From contig NZ_CP015453.1 of the NCBI RefSeq assembly GCF_003096095.1, forward strand, positions 558,001 to 622,000: a stretch of 64,000 nt of DNA, written 5' to 3'. Shown piece after piece: positions 1 through 6,745 of the stretch. Every line of letters begins with the position of its first letter. Position 1 is the stretch's first letter. The DNA comes from Dietzia psychralcaliphila. GTDB lineage: Bacteria; Actinomycetota; Actinomycetes; Mycobacteriales; Mycobacteriaceae. The position numbers and the translations under genes are program-made. The notes beneath the pieces were generated by a model. The model did not search any database and was not told the origin of the DNA. It saw only the letters and a program-made list of their open reading frames with translations.

Positions 1-321
1 GGTGGGACGAAGGTGCCCGCACCCGTCCTGGCGGCGGTGGTCCTGGGCGAGCTGTCCGGACTGCGGCCGTTCGGGTCCGCGGACGGCGTGGTGGCCCGGG
101 CGGCGTTCCGGCTGGTGACCGTGTCCACCGGTCTCGACCCGCACTGTCTGGGCGTGCCGGAGGTGACCTTCTACCGAGATCCCGCGGCGCACCGGTCGGC
201 CCTGGAGGGTTTCGTCTCCGGCACCGAGCAGGGCGTCGGTTCGTGGATCCTTCACTGCTGTAGAGCGCTGGAGGCCGGTGCGCGAGAGGCGACCTCGATC
301 GCCGATGCCGCCGGGGGCTGA
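1..321 (+). CDS. C-terminal part of an Rv3662c/SCO3559-type conserved actinobacterial protein
   Basis: The reading frame is open from the window edge (the four codons before GTG 13 are in frame), so this is the 3' end of a longer gene. The visible 106 residues carry LRPFGSADGVVARA and end in HCCRALEAGARE. I recognise these as the C-terminal signature of a family that is often annotated loosely as oxidoreductase and found beside the HAD/ssd/tad locus in actinobacteria. The PFG..DGVVAR stretch resembles a degenerate Fic motif (HPFxxGNGR) but lacks the histidine, so no activity is claimed. Divergent or convergent neighbours match the Rv3662c-Rv3661 order. Family membership is fairly secure; function is unknown. 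Confidence 0.6.
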   Translation, partial: GGTKVPAPVLAAVVLGELSGLRPFGSADGVVARAAFRLVTVSTGLDPHCLGVPEVTFYRDPAAHRSALEGFVSGTEQGVGSWILHCCRALEAGAREATSIADAAGG

Positions 322-344
322 GCGTCCTACTCCTGACACGCGAA

Positions 345-374
345 TGGCGGGTCGGCACGCGTGCCGACCCGCCA
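345..374. terminator. Perfect 30-bp palindrome, probable terminator hairpin
   Basis: Positions 345-374 are a perfect inverted repeat centred between 359 and 360 (arm 345-359, TGGCGGGTCGGCACG, followed by its exact complement). It lies 24 bases after the stop at 319-321. As RNA it would form a 13-14 bp GC-rich stem with a tiny loop and no U-tract, the form common for actinobacterial terminators. It also faces the 3' end of the HAD gene, so it could act on both strands. Confidence 0.55.
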
Positions 375-744
375 ACTCACTGCGGTTCCATCGAGAGATC
401 CGGGTACCAGGCGTCCTGTGGTCCGCCGTGTGGCCGGTCCGGGACAACCGTCGGTGACGGCTGGCGCGGACCCACGGCTGGGTTGCCTCTCGGGCGTTAT
501 CCGTCGCGTGGGTTCCGGAGTATCGATGACGGTGTCTCGGACGGGGGACCATGACTTCTCTTCCGTCACCGTCCTGGCGTCTTCGTCACCGTGCCCTGAG
601 CATGCCGCGCGGACAGGCACCCCGGCGATGGGGGGATCCCACAACGAACCCGGGGACTTGCGGGTGATTCCCGCCATCGCCTCCCGCCGGCCCGGCGACG
701 GATGATGAGGTGTTGCGCCCGAGGGGCGGGTGGAGGGACCAGGC
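375..744. other. Intergenic stretch between convergent genes, nothing recognised
   Basis: This stretch lies between the palindrome after the Rv3662c-like gene and the stop of the HAD gene. It holds overlapping open frames on both strands, but none has a convincing ribosome binding site or recognisable protein sequence. No RNA gene or repeat was seen. Confidence 0.4.
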
Positions 745-1575
745 TCAGTGGTCTCGCCGCGCGGCGCGCGCGAAGGAGAACGTCGCGGCCCCCACGGCGA
801 GCGCGATGGCCCCGACGCCGACGATCGGTCCGGTCGCACGTTCCAGCGTGGGCAGCAACGGGGTGGGGTTGGAGAAGGTGAGGATGGGCCACCCGCGCTC
901 CAGGGCCTCGCGGCGCAGGGCCCTGTCCGGGTTGATCACGGTGGGGTGGCCCACCTCCTCGAGCATCGGGAGGTCGGTGGACGAGTCCGAGTAGGCGTAC
1001 GAGCCCTCCAGGTCGTAGCCGTAGCGCTCGGCGAAAGCCCGGATCGCCTCGGCCTTGCCCGGCCCCTGGCAGTAGAACTCGATCGCCCCGCCGTACCGCC
1101 CGTCGGCGTCGCGGTTCATCCGGGTGCCGGCGTAGTGGTCCACGCCGAGCATCCGGGCGATCGGCGCCACGAGCTCCTCTCCGGAAGCGGACACGATCAC
1201 CAGGTCGTGCCCGAGGGCGCGGTGTTCGGCGAGCAGTTCCTGTGCCTCGGAGTAGACGGTCGGCGAGACGGTCTCCGTGAGCGCCTCGGTGACGATCCGC
1301 TCGACCTTCGCGGGCTCCCAGCCCTTGGTGGCGGTGGCCATGGCCTGGCGCACCTTCTGCATCTGCTCGTCGTCGGCGTCGGAGAGACTGAACGCGAGCT
1401 GCGTGTAGGCCAGGTCGATCACGGAACGACGCGATAGCAGCCCCTCGTCGAGGAACGATTTGTTGAACGCGAACACCGACGAGGTGGCGATGATCGTCTT
1501 GTCGAGGTCGAAGAACGCGGCGATCCGGCGAGGTCGGTGCGATGACCGAGGGCCCTGGCGGCGTGGGGCGGACAC
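745..1575 (-). CDS. HAD-IB family phosphatase with C-terminal membrane anchor (Rv3661-like)
   Basis: A 276-residue haloacid dehalogenase-fold hydrolase of subfamily IB (SerB-like). Motif I is FFDLDKT at residues 21-27, with D23 the nucleophile and D25 the acid/base. Motif II is VIVSAS with S129; the lysine is K174; motif III is YSDSSTDLPM with D197 and D201. The substrate is not predictable; relatives act on phosphoserine-like or phospholipid-type phosphomonoesters. Residues 251-268 are hydrophobic and could be a membrane tail. The start is GTG with almost no Shine-Dalgarno spacing, and a TATCGT element lies about 10 bases upstream, so a leaderless mRNA is plausible. It is divergent from the tad operon, as Rv3661 is from ssd. 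Confidence 0.9.
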   Translation of the reverse strand: MSAPRRQGPRSSHRPRRIAAFFDLDKTIIATSSVFAFNKSFLDEGLLSRRSVIDLAYTQLAFSLSDADDEQMQKVRQAMATATKGWEPAKVERIVTEALTETVSPTVYSEAQELLAEHRALGHDLVIVSASGEELVAPIARMLGVDHYAGTRMNRDADGRYGGAIEFYCQGPGKAEAIRAFAERYGYDLEGSYAYSDSSTDLPMLEEVGHPTVINPDRALRREALERGWPILTFSNPTPLLPTLERATGPIVGVGAIALAVGAATFSFARAARRDH

Positions 1576-1614
1576 GTCTCCACGATACGGTTCTTGTGCT
1601 CATGGCGTGGATAA

Positions 1615-1628
1615 GTGATACTGATCAC
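1615..1628. promoter_or_regulatory. CRP/GlxR-type binding site candidate upstream of the tad operon
   Basis: GTGATACTGATCAC is a perfect GTGA-N6-TCAC palindrome, the core of the GlxR/Crp consensus TGTGANNTANNTCACA. It sits in the divergent region between the HAD gene and ssd. Its centre (1621.5) is about 40 bases before the start point expected from the -10 candidate at 1649-1654, the spacing of class II CRP activation. Confidence 0.5.
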
Positions 1629-1648
1629 GCTCGAGAGAGCATCCCCCT

Positions 1649-1654
1649 ATAGGT
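1649..1654 (+). promoter_or_regulatory. Candidate -10 element for the ssd-tad operon
   Basis: TATAGG is the best -10-like hexamer before ssd. No good -35 is present at the right distance, as expected for an activator-dependent promoter with the CRP-like site at 1615-1628. Transcription would begin near 1661 and give a leader of more than 120 bases. This is prediction only. Confidence 0.3.
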
Positions 1655-1686
1655 GCTCGGTTCGTCCCCCCACGGATCGAGACTTC

Positions 1687-1720
1687 GAGAAACCGCGGCG
1701 TCCCCCTGCCGCGGTTTCTC
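1687..1720 (+). terminator. Leader hairpin (attenuator-like) before ssd
   Basis: GAGAAACCGCGGC (1687-1699) pairs perfectly with GCCGCGGTTTCTC (1708-1720) around an 8-base loop, followed by TCATTT. The 13-bp stem lies upstream of ssd and downstream of the predicted tad promoter, where a simple terminator is not expected. It may be an attenuator, the end of a short leader RNA, or a terminator for read-through on either strand. Confidence 0.5.
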
Positions 1721-1786
1721 TCATTTCGGGCGGCGGGGGCAACCGTTGTCCACACCCCCGCTCTCTCCACAGTCGGTCCGCGAACG

Positions 1787-2950
1787 GTGCTCCGGGACGC
1801 GTCTGCCGACCGGTGGGTACGCGACGCTGAGCCCGTGACCCAGAGCCCTCGATCAGCGCACATCGCAGACCTCGACCGTGTCTCGGGCCGGGCTGTCTCC
1901 ACCAGGAATGTCTCCGGCAGGACTGTGTCCGACGGGCGCACCGTCGGCACCGCCGTCGCCGTCGATGTGACCGACCCGGATCTCGACGCCGACGTCCGGG
2001 CCGTGCTCGCCGCATTGGCTCTGGACCCCGGCCCCCGCGACGGCGCCTCGGCGGACGTGGTGGTGACCGATCGTCCGGACCCCGGCGTGGGATCCGGCGG
2101 GGCGCGCGTGGTGCGGGTGGGTGCGGAGGGAGCCGGTGGCGACGACGACGAGGTGATCCGACTGCCGTCCGGCACCGCGGATCTCGTGGGGGCGCTCATG
2201 GCGCCGGTCGCCACTGGTCGAGGATCCCTGGTGGCCGTCGTGGGCGCGGTGGGCGGCTGCGGTGCCAGCACCCTGGCCGCCGCGATCGCGGTCCGCGCGG
2301 CCGATTCCGGTCGGGCCCTTCTCGTGGAGGCGGACCCTCTGGGGACCGGGATCGACCTCGTCCTGGGCATCGAGTCCGAGCCGGGCTTGAGGGTCGAGGA
2401 CGTGCGCGCCGAGCTCGGCGGCCCCGACCCCGACGCCCTGTGGGGCGCGGCCCCCGCGGCGGATCCGGGGTGCAAGGTGCTGGCACGCGCCAGAGACCGC
2501 GAGGTGGGTGAGCCCGCCTCTGATGGCGCGTTGGGCGCCGCACTGGCCCATCGGTCGGCGGGTGGACTCGTGGTCTGCGATGCGGGCCGGTTCGCGGACG
2601 GCGACCCGGTCCTCGCCCGTGCGGACCTCGTCGTCGTGGTCACCAGGGCCGATCTCCAGGGCGCCGTCGCGGCCGGACGGCCGGGCGGCGACCTCCGCGG
2701 CGCGACGCTGGTGATCCGGACGCAGCGCGGCGACCCGCTCGACGCGGCGGACGTGGCCGACTCGGCGGGCATCCCCCGGTGGCATGTGCTCCCGGAGGTC
2801 CGGGCCGTGCGGCACCTGGCCGGGACCGGCGACCTCGGCCGTGCGCTCGGCCTCGGACGGGGTGGTCGGGGCGGTCGGGGAGGTCGGGTGCGACGACTCG
2901 GCGCCGTGGCCGACGCGCTCCTGGGCGAGGTGAGCACCGGTGAGTGGTGA
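1787..2950 (+). CDS. ssd: Ssd/CpaE-like MinD-superfamily protein of the Tad locus
   Basis: Septum-site-determining-protein family (Rv3660c-like), a CpaE/MinD relative that opens Tad pilus loci and is thought to place or regulate the pilus apparatus at the membrane. The P-loop region VVGAVGGCGASTLAAAI keeps the glycines but has valine and alanine where a deviant Walker A motif (KGGxGKT) has lysines, so ATP hydrolysis is doubtful; the same lysine loss is known in Ssd. The C-terminus has a GGRGGRGGR run from 9-bp DNA repeats. GTG 1787 is the longest start; GTG 1835 (MTQSPRSAH) is an equally good alternative, and neither has a clear ribosome binding site. The gene overlaps tadA by 11 bases. Confidence 0.85.
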   Translation: MLRDASADRWVRDAEPVTQSPRSAHIADLDRVSGRAVSTRNVSGRTVSDGRTVGTAVAVDVTDPDLDADVRAVLAALALDPGPRDGASADVVVTDRPDPGVGSGGARVVRVGAEGAGGDDDEVIRLPSGTADLVGALMAPVATGRGSLVAVVGAVGGCGASTLAAAIAVRAADSGRALLVEADPLGTGIDLVLGIESEPGLRVEDVRAELGGPDPDALWGAAPAADPGCKVLARARDREVGEPASDGALGAALAHRSAGGLVVCDAGRFADGDPVLARADLVVVVTRADLQGAVAAGRPGGDLRGATLVIRTQRGDPLDAADVADSAGIPRWHVLPEVRAVRHLAGTGDLGRALGLGRGGRGGRGGRVRRLGAVADALLGEVSTGEW

Positions 2951-4124
2951 GGGTGCCGGGCCGGCTGCGCTCCCCGCGGACCTCGTGGACCGGGTCCGAG
3001 CCCGGTTGGCCGGACTGGGGGTGGACCCGGAGCCGGACGAGGTGGTCCGCGCGGTCCGGGCCGAGTCCGACGTCCTGCACGGACACCTGGACCTGCTGCG
3101 GACCGCGCGCCTGGTGCGGGAGCACCTCGCCGGCGCGGGGCCGCTCGAGGCGCTGCTGGCGAGCCCGGGGGTCACCGACGTGGTGGTGGACGGGCCGGGG
3201 CCGGCGATGGTGGACCGCGGTCACGGTCTCGAGCAAACCGACGTGGTGGTGCACTCGGAGGGTGAGTTGCGGGCCCTCGCGGTGCGCCTGGCGGGGCGTG
3301 CCGGGCAACGGCTGGACGACGCCCGGCCCTGGGCGGACGGAGTGGTCCGGTCGCGGGACGGCATGGCGTGGCGGCTGCACGCGGTGCTGCCCCCGGTGGC
3401 GGTGGACGGGACCTGCCTGTCGCTGCGGGTCTCGCGGCCCGCGCAGGCCACCTTCGACAGGCTCGTGGAGTCCGGGACCGTACCTCCGCAGGCCGAACCG
3501 CTGCTCCGGGCGCTGGTCGCCGCCCGGATCGGATACCTGGTGGTCGGCGGGACCGGGTCCGGCAAGACCACTCTCCTCGCGGCGTTGCTCGGTCTGGTCC
3601 CGGCGGGCGAGCGGCTGCTGTGCGTCGAGGACTCCCCCGAGCTGCGGCCCGCCCACCCGCACGTCGTCCGCCTGGTGGTGCGGCACGGCAACGTCGAGGG
3701 CGCGGGCGGGGTGGCCATGTCCGACCTGGTCCGCCAGGCGTTGCGGATGCGACCGGACCGGATCGCGGTGGGCGAGGTCCGCGGCGGCGAGGTCGCGGAC
3801 CTGCTCGCCGCTCTCAACACCGGACACGACGGCAGCGCCGGGACCGTCCACGCCAATTCCCCCACCGAACTCCCCGCCCGGTTGGAGGCGCTCGGGGCAC
3901 TGGGCGGGCTCGATCGTGCGGCCCTGTCCGCGCAGGTCGCGGCGTCGCTGCGGGTGGTGGTGGGGATGCGTCGCCTCCCCGACGGGCGGCGGGGGGTCGA
4001 TTCCATGGGCGTGGTCCGGCGAGAGGCGCAGGGGATCGTCGTGGACCCCGCCTGGCGCGCCGACGGGGGAGCGGTGCCCGGCAGACCGGCGTTCGACGTG
4101 CTGGTCGCGGGGGGTGGCGGGTGA
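2940..4124 (+). CDS. tadA: TadA/VirB11-family secretion ATPase
   Basis: The hexameric ATPase that powers assembly of the type IVc (Tad/Flp) pilus at the cytoplasmic face of the membrane. Over 394 residues it has an N-terminal domain, Walker A GGTGSGKT at 203-210, the Asp box CVEDSPEL at 228-235, Walker B RPDRIAVGEVRG at 271-282, and the His box around TGHDGSAGTVHANS at 294-307. Length and motifs are complete. The GTG start lies inside the end of ssd and the stop is fused to the tadB start, so the genes are translationally coupled. Confidence 0.95.
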   Translation: MSGEGAGPAALPADLVDRVRARLAGLGVDPEPDEVVRAVRAESDVLHGHLDLLRTARLVREHLAGAGPLEALLASPGVTDVVVDGPGPAMVDRGHGLEQTDVVVHSEGELRALAVRLAGRAGQRLDDARPWADGVVRSRDGMAWRLHAVLPPVAVDGTCLSLRVSRPAQATFDRLVESGTVPPQAEPLLRALVAARIGYLVVGGTGSGKTTLLAALLGLVPAGERLLCVEDSPELRPAHPHVVRLVVRHGNVEGAGGVAMSDLVRQALRMRPDRIAVGEVRGGEVADLLAALNTGHDGSAGTVHANSPTELPARLEALGALGGLDRAALSAQVAASLRVVVGMRRLPDGRRGVDSMGVVRREAQGIVVDPAWRADGGAVPGRPAFDVLVAGGGG

Positions 4125-5011
4125 TGCTCGCGGCGGCGCTCCTGGCCGGGGCCCTGCTCGTCTGGCCGGACGGGGTGGCCCGGATGCGGCTCCGTCACCT
4201 GGGCCCCGTGCCGGACGCGGGCCTGCAGGGCCTGCGCGCGGTGGTGGGTCGGGCGCCGACGACTGTGCTGGTTCCCGCTGTCGCTGGGCTCGCCGGGCTG
4301 ATGGTGGCCGGGCCCCTCCACGCCTGCGCCGCCGCCCTGCTCGGGGCCGTGGCGTCAGACCTGCGCAGGCGGGCGGGCGTGCGTGGGCGGAGGCTGGAGC
4401 GGCTCGGTTCCTGGGAGCGCGCTCTCGACGACACCTCCTCGGCGCTGCGTGCCGGAGCGGGACCGGAGGAGGCCCTGAGCCGGGCTGCGGAGGGCGCACG
4501 GTCCGGCGACCCCGAGGTCGCGGCGATCCTGACTGCAGCCGGTTCCCATGCCCGGTTGGGCGGGGACGTCGCAGCTGCGCTGTACGCGGTCGGCGCCCGG
4601 CAGACAGGTGGGAGTGCGGCGGGTGGGGGAGCGGCGGGAGCGGGCAGTGGAGGAGCGGAAGGTGGCCGGGGGGTCGATCGCGTGGCGGGCGAGCTCGCTG
4701 GCGCGTGGCTTCTGGCGACCCGTCACGGGGTGGTGCTGGCCGAGGTCGTGGACGGGCTCCGGGCGGACGTGGCCTCGCGCCGCGAGCGGGCGGTCCGCGT
4801 GGACGCCGCACTCGCCGGTCCCCGCGCCACCGCGGTGATCCTCACTGCACTGCCCGGGTTCGGCGTGCTGCTGGGTTCGGGTTTCGGCGCCGACCCTCTC
4901 GGGGTGCTGGTCGGTGGCCCGATTGGCGGCGTGTTGTGCCTGATCGGAGCCGGTTTCCTGGCGGCGGGTCTGTTGTGGACGGACCGGATCGTGGACCGGG
5001 CATCCAGATGA
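4124..5011 (+). CDS. tadB: TadB-like inner-membrane platform protein
   Basis: A 295-residue type II secretion system F-domain protein that would form the membrane platform of the pilus machine with TadC. It has an N-terminal hydrophobic pair (about residues 1-15 and 40-75), a central cytoplasmic F-domain with WERALDDTSSALRAGAGPEE, a Gly/Ala-rich insert (about 165-185), and two C-terminal hydrophobic segments including LTALPGFGVLLGSGFG. The ATG at 4124 overlaps the tadA stop (TGATG); GTG 4121 is an alternative. The frame remains open far upstream through tadA, which is a GC artefact. Confidence 0.85.
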   Translation: MLAAALLAGALLVWPDGVARMRLRHLGPVPDAGLQGLRAVVGRAPTTVLVPAVAGLAGLMVAGPLHACAAALLGAVASDLRRRAGVRGRRLERLGSWERALDDTSSALRAGAGPEEALSRAAEGARSGDPEVAAILTAAGSHARLGGDVAAALYAVGARQTGGSAAGGGAAGAGSGGAEGGRGVDRVAGELAGAWLLATRHGVVLAEVVDGLRADVASRRERAVRVDAALAGPRATAVILTALPGFGVLLGSGFGADPLGVLVGGPIGGVLCLIGAGFLAAGLLWTDRIVDRASR

Positions 5012-5676
5012 GTGCGGCTCTGCTGCTGGTCGCCGCCGCGGTGTGCGTGGCCCCGTGGCGGGGCGCCGCCACGGAGCGGTTGCGGGGACTCGCCCTCGCG
5101 TCCGCTTCCATCCCCTCTCCCTCTGCCTCTGCCTCTGCCCGGCGCACGGCCGGGCTGTCGCGGTCGCACCTGCTGTTACCGGTCCTCGAGTGGGTCCGGC
5201 GGCGGCGCGCGGGGCCCGCGGATACCGGGTCCCTGGCGCGGATGCTCGATCTGCTCGCGGTGGCGCTGCTCGCCGGGCTGCCCACCCATCTGGCGTTGGC
5301 CGCGGTCGGCGACGCGGTGGCTCCCACCGAGCCGGATCTGGCTGGGCCCCTCCACGCCGCGGCGGCCCGGGTCCGGCTCGGTGCGACTCCGGCGCAGGCG
5401 TGGCGTGAGGTGCCCGGGGCGGACCGGCTGGCCCCGGTCTCCTCGGTGCTCGCCCGTGCCACGGACGGGGGCGGATCCGTCCGCTCGGCGCTCGACCACG
5501 CGGCCCACCGCATGCGCTCGGACGCCGACGCCGCCGCGACCGCCCGCGCCGAGCGTGCCGCCGTGCTCGTGGCCGGCCCGCTGGGCCTGTGCTTCCTCCC
5601 GGCGTTCGTCTGCCTGGGAGTGCTCCCCGTCGTCGTGGGTCTGGCCGACGGGATGTTGCCGGGGGTCCTGCCGTGA
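5008..5676 (+). CDS. tadC: TadC-like inner-membrane platform protein
   Basis: A 222-residue type II secretion system F-domain protein and the expected partner of TadB. After an N-terminal hydrophobic stretch and a low-complexity segment (IPSPSASASARR, encoded by 6-bp CTCTGC repeats), the F-domain spans about residues 75-190 (ARMLDLLAVALLAGLPTHLAL, then VSSVLARATDGGGSVRSAL). It ends in a strong hydrophobic segment, LCFLPAFVCLGVLPVVVG. The ATG overlaps the tadB stop by four bases (ATGA). Confidence 0.85.
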   Translation: MSAALLLVAAAVCVAPWRGAATERLRGLALASASIPSPSASASARRTAGLSRSHLLLPVLEWVRRRRAGPADTGSLARMLDLLAVALLAGLPTHLALAAVGDAVAPTEPDLAGPLHAAAARVRLGATPAQAWREVPGADRLAPVSSVLARATDGGGSVRSALDHAAHRMRSDADAAATARAERAAVLVAGPLGLCFLPAFVCLGVLPVVVGLADGMLPGVLP

Positions 5677-5742
5677 GCCGGCGCCCCGCCCACCGATTCC
5701 GGGGCGGAGACGCCGCCCCGGTCACCATGAAGGAGAAGCACG

Positions 5743-5994
5743 ATGAACATGCACCACAACTCCCGGATCGCCTCCACTACCCACAGTTCCCTTATCCACC
5801 GCGCCCGCGCCGCCCTGACTCGCCGATTCGCCACCATCGCCGGCCGCGACGCCGGGATGTCCACTGTGGAGTACGCGGTGGGGACAATCGCGGCCGCCGC
5901 CTTTGGGGCGGTGCTCTACACGGTCGTGAGCGGCGACTCGATACCTGACGCTCTCGGCGGGATCATCGAGCAGGCGCTCAACACCTCGGTGTGA
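5743..5994 (+). CDS. DUF4244 Flp-type pilin
   Basis: An 83-residue DUF4244 protein, the likely major pilin of this Tad locus. A 38-residue basic leader ends in RDAG, and cleavage between G38 and M39 would give MSTVEYAVGTIAAAAFGAVL with glutamate at mature position 5, the classic type IVb pilin signature. AAGGAG precedes the ATG at good spacing. No prepilin peptidase gene is present in the window, so a TadV/CpaA-type enzyme must be encoded elsewhere. The stop overlaps the next start. Confidence 0.85.
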   Translation: MNMHHNSRIASTTHSSLIHRARAALTRRFATIAGRDAGMSTVEYAVGTIAAAAFGAVLYTVVSGDSIPDALGGIIEQALNTSV

Positions 5995-6353
5995 TGCCGA
6001 CGCGTCGGTTCCGCGGGGCGGCCACCGGGGACGGCGGGTCGGTGACCGTCGAGGCGGCGCTGGGGATCGCCTCTCTCGTCGTGGTCCTGGCCGTGGCCGC
6101 CTCCGGAGCCGCCGCGGCGCTCACCCAGATCCGGGTCGTCGACGCCGCGCGGGAAGCCGCCAGGGTGGCGGCCATGTCCGGTGCGGGGGAGGGCGTCGCG
6201 GCCGGGCGGGCGGCGGCGCCGGGTGCCGACGTGTCGGTCGACAGTGGCGGCGGGAGCGTGACGGCGCAGGTCAGCGTGCCGGCCCGCGGCTTGCCCGGGG
6301 TTGTGCTGACGGGCCGTGCGGTGGCGCGGGCCGAACCGGGGGTGACCGGGTGA
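5994..6353 (+). CDS. TadE-like pseudopilin
   Basis: A TadE-family minor pilin (pseudopilin). After a short basic N-terminus comes DGGSVTVEAALGIASLVVVLAVAASG, the pilin-like hydrophobic helix with glutamate in the pilin position, followed by a short extracytoplasmic domain. ATG 5994 forms TGATG with the DUF4244 stop; GTG 5991 is an alternative. The protein probably joins the pilus tip or base with the next gene product. Confidence 0.8.
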   Translation: MPTRRFRGAATGDGGSVTVEAALGIASLVVVLAVAASGAAAALTQIRVVDAAREAARVAAMSGAGEGVAAGRAAAPGADVSVDSGGGSVTAQVSVPARGLPGVVLTGRAVARAEPGVTG

Positions 6354-6745
6354 GGGGGCCGGGCCCGGGCCGCCGTGCCGGTGTGGGTCGACGCGGTGTG
6401 GGGCGGTTCGACGACGACGAGGGGTACATGAGCGTCGTGACCGCGTTCGCGGCGGCCGCCGTCCTTGCCCTCACCGTGGCGGTGCTGCTGGTGGGGCGGG
6501 CGGCGGTGGCCGCGCACTCCGCACGATCGGCGGCGGACCTGGCCGCCCTCGCCGGGGCGCACGCGCTGCGCACCGCCGAGAACCCGTGCTCTGTAGCGGC
6601 CGGGGTGGCCACCGCCAACCGGGCAGTCGTGGCCGGGTGCACGGTCGACGGCCACGACGTGGTGATCCGGGCCGAGGTCCGGATCGAGCTCGGGATCCTG
6701 GGAGCGCGGGCGGCGTCGGCGGTGGCCCGCGCTGGGCCGCTATGA
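6350..6745 (+). CDS. TadE/TadG-like protein (Rv3654c-like)
   Basis: A 131-residue protein of the Rv3654c type, often described as TadE-like in a helicase/secretion neighbourhood. It has a pilin-like segment DEGYMSVVTAFAAAAVLALT with glutamate near the putative cleavage glycine, then SARSAADLAALAGAHAL, typical of the family, and a short domain with two cysteines (C79 and about C95) that could pair outside the cell. GTG 6350 overlaps the previous stop by four bases. Its 3' end overlaps the convergent helicase gene by six bases. Confidence 0.8.
   Translation: MRGPGPGRRAGVGRRGVGRFDDDEGYMSVVTAFAAAAVLALTVAVLLVGRAAVAAHSARSAADLAALAGAHALRTAENPCSVAAGVATANRAVVAGCTVDGHDVVIRAEVRIELGILGARAASAVARAGPL

Noticed and set aside
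1-321. Fic-domain AMP transferase
   Set aside because: The motif-like PFGSADGVVAR lacks the catalytic histidine and the glycine-asparagine-glycine loop.
327-839. Coding frames between the first gene and the HAD gene
   Set aside because: Arg/Pro/Ser-rich, overlapping the palindrome and each other, with no ribosome binding site.
2640-4811. 723-codon minus-strand frame antisense to tadA/tadB
   Set aside because: Typical high-GC antisense shadow, with composition dominated by Arg, Pro, Gly and His and no recognisable domain.
2944-5676. A 910-codon open frame spanning tadA, tadB and tadC
   Set aside because: Only its last 222 codons (from ATG 5008) read as TadC. The rest is an Arg/Trp/Pro-rich shadow of tadA and tadB, kept open by high GC.
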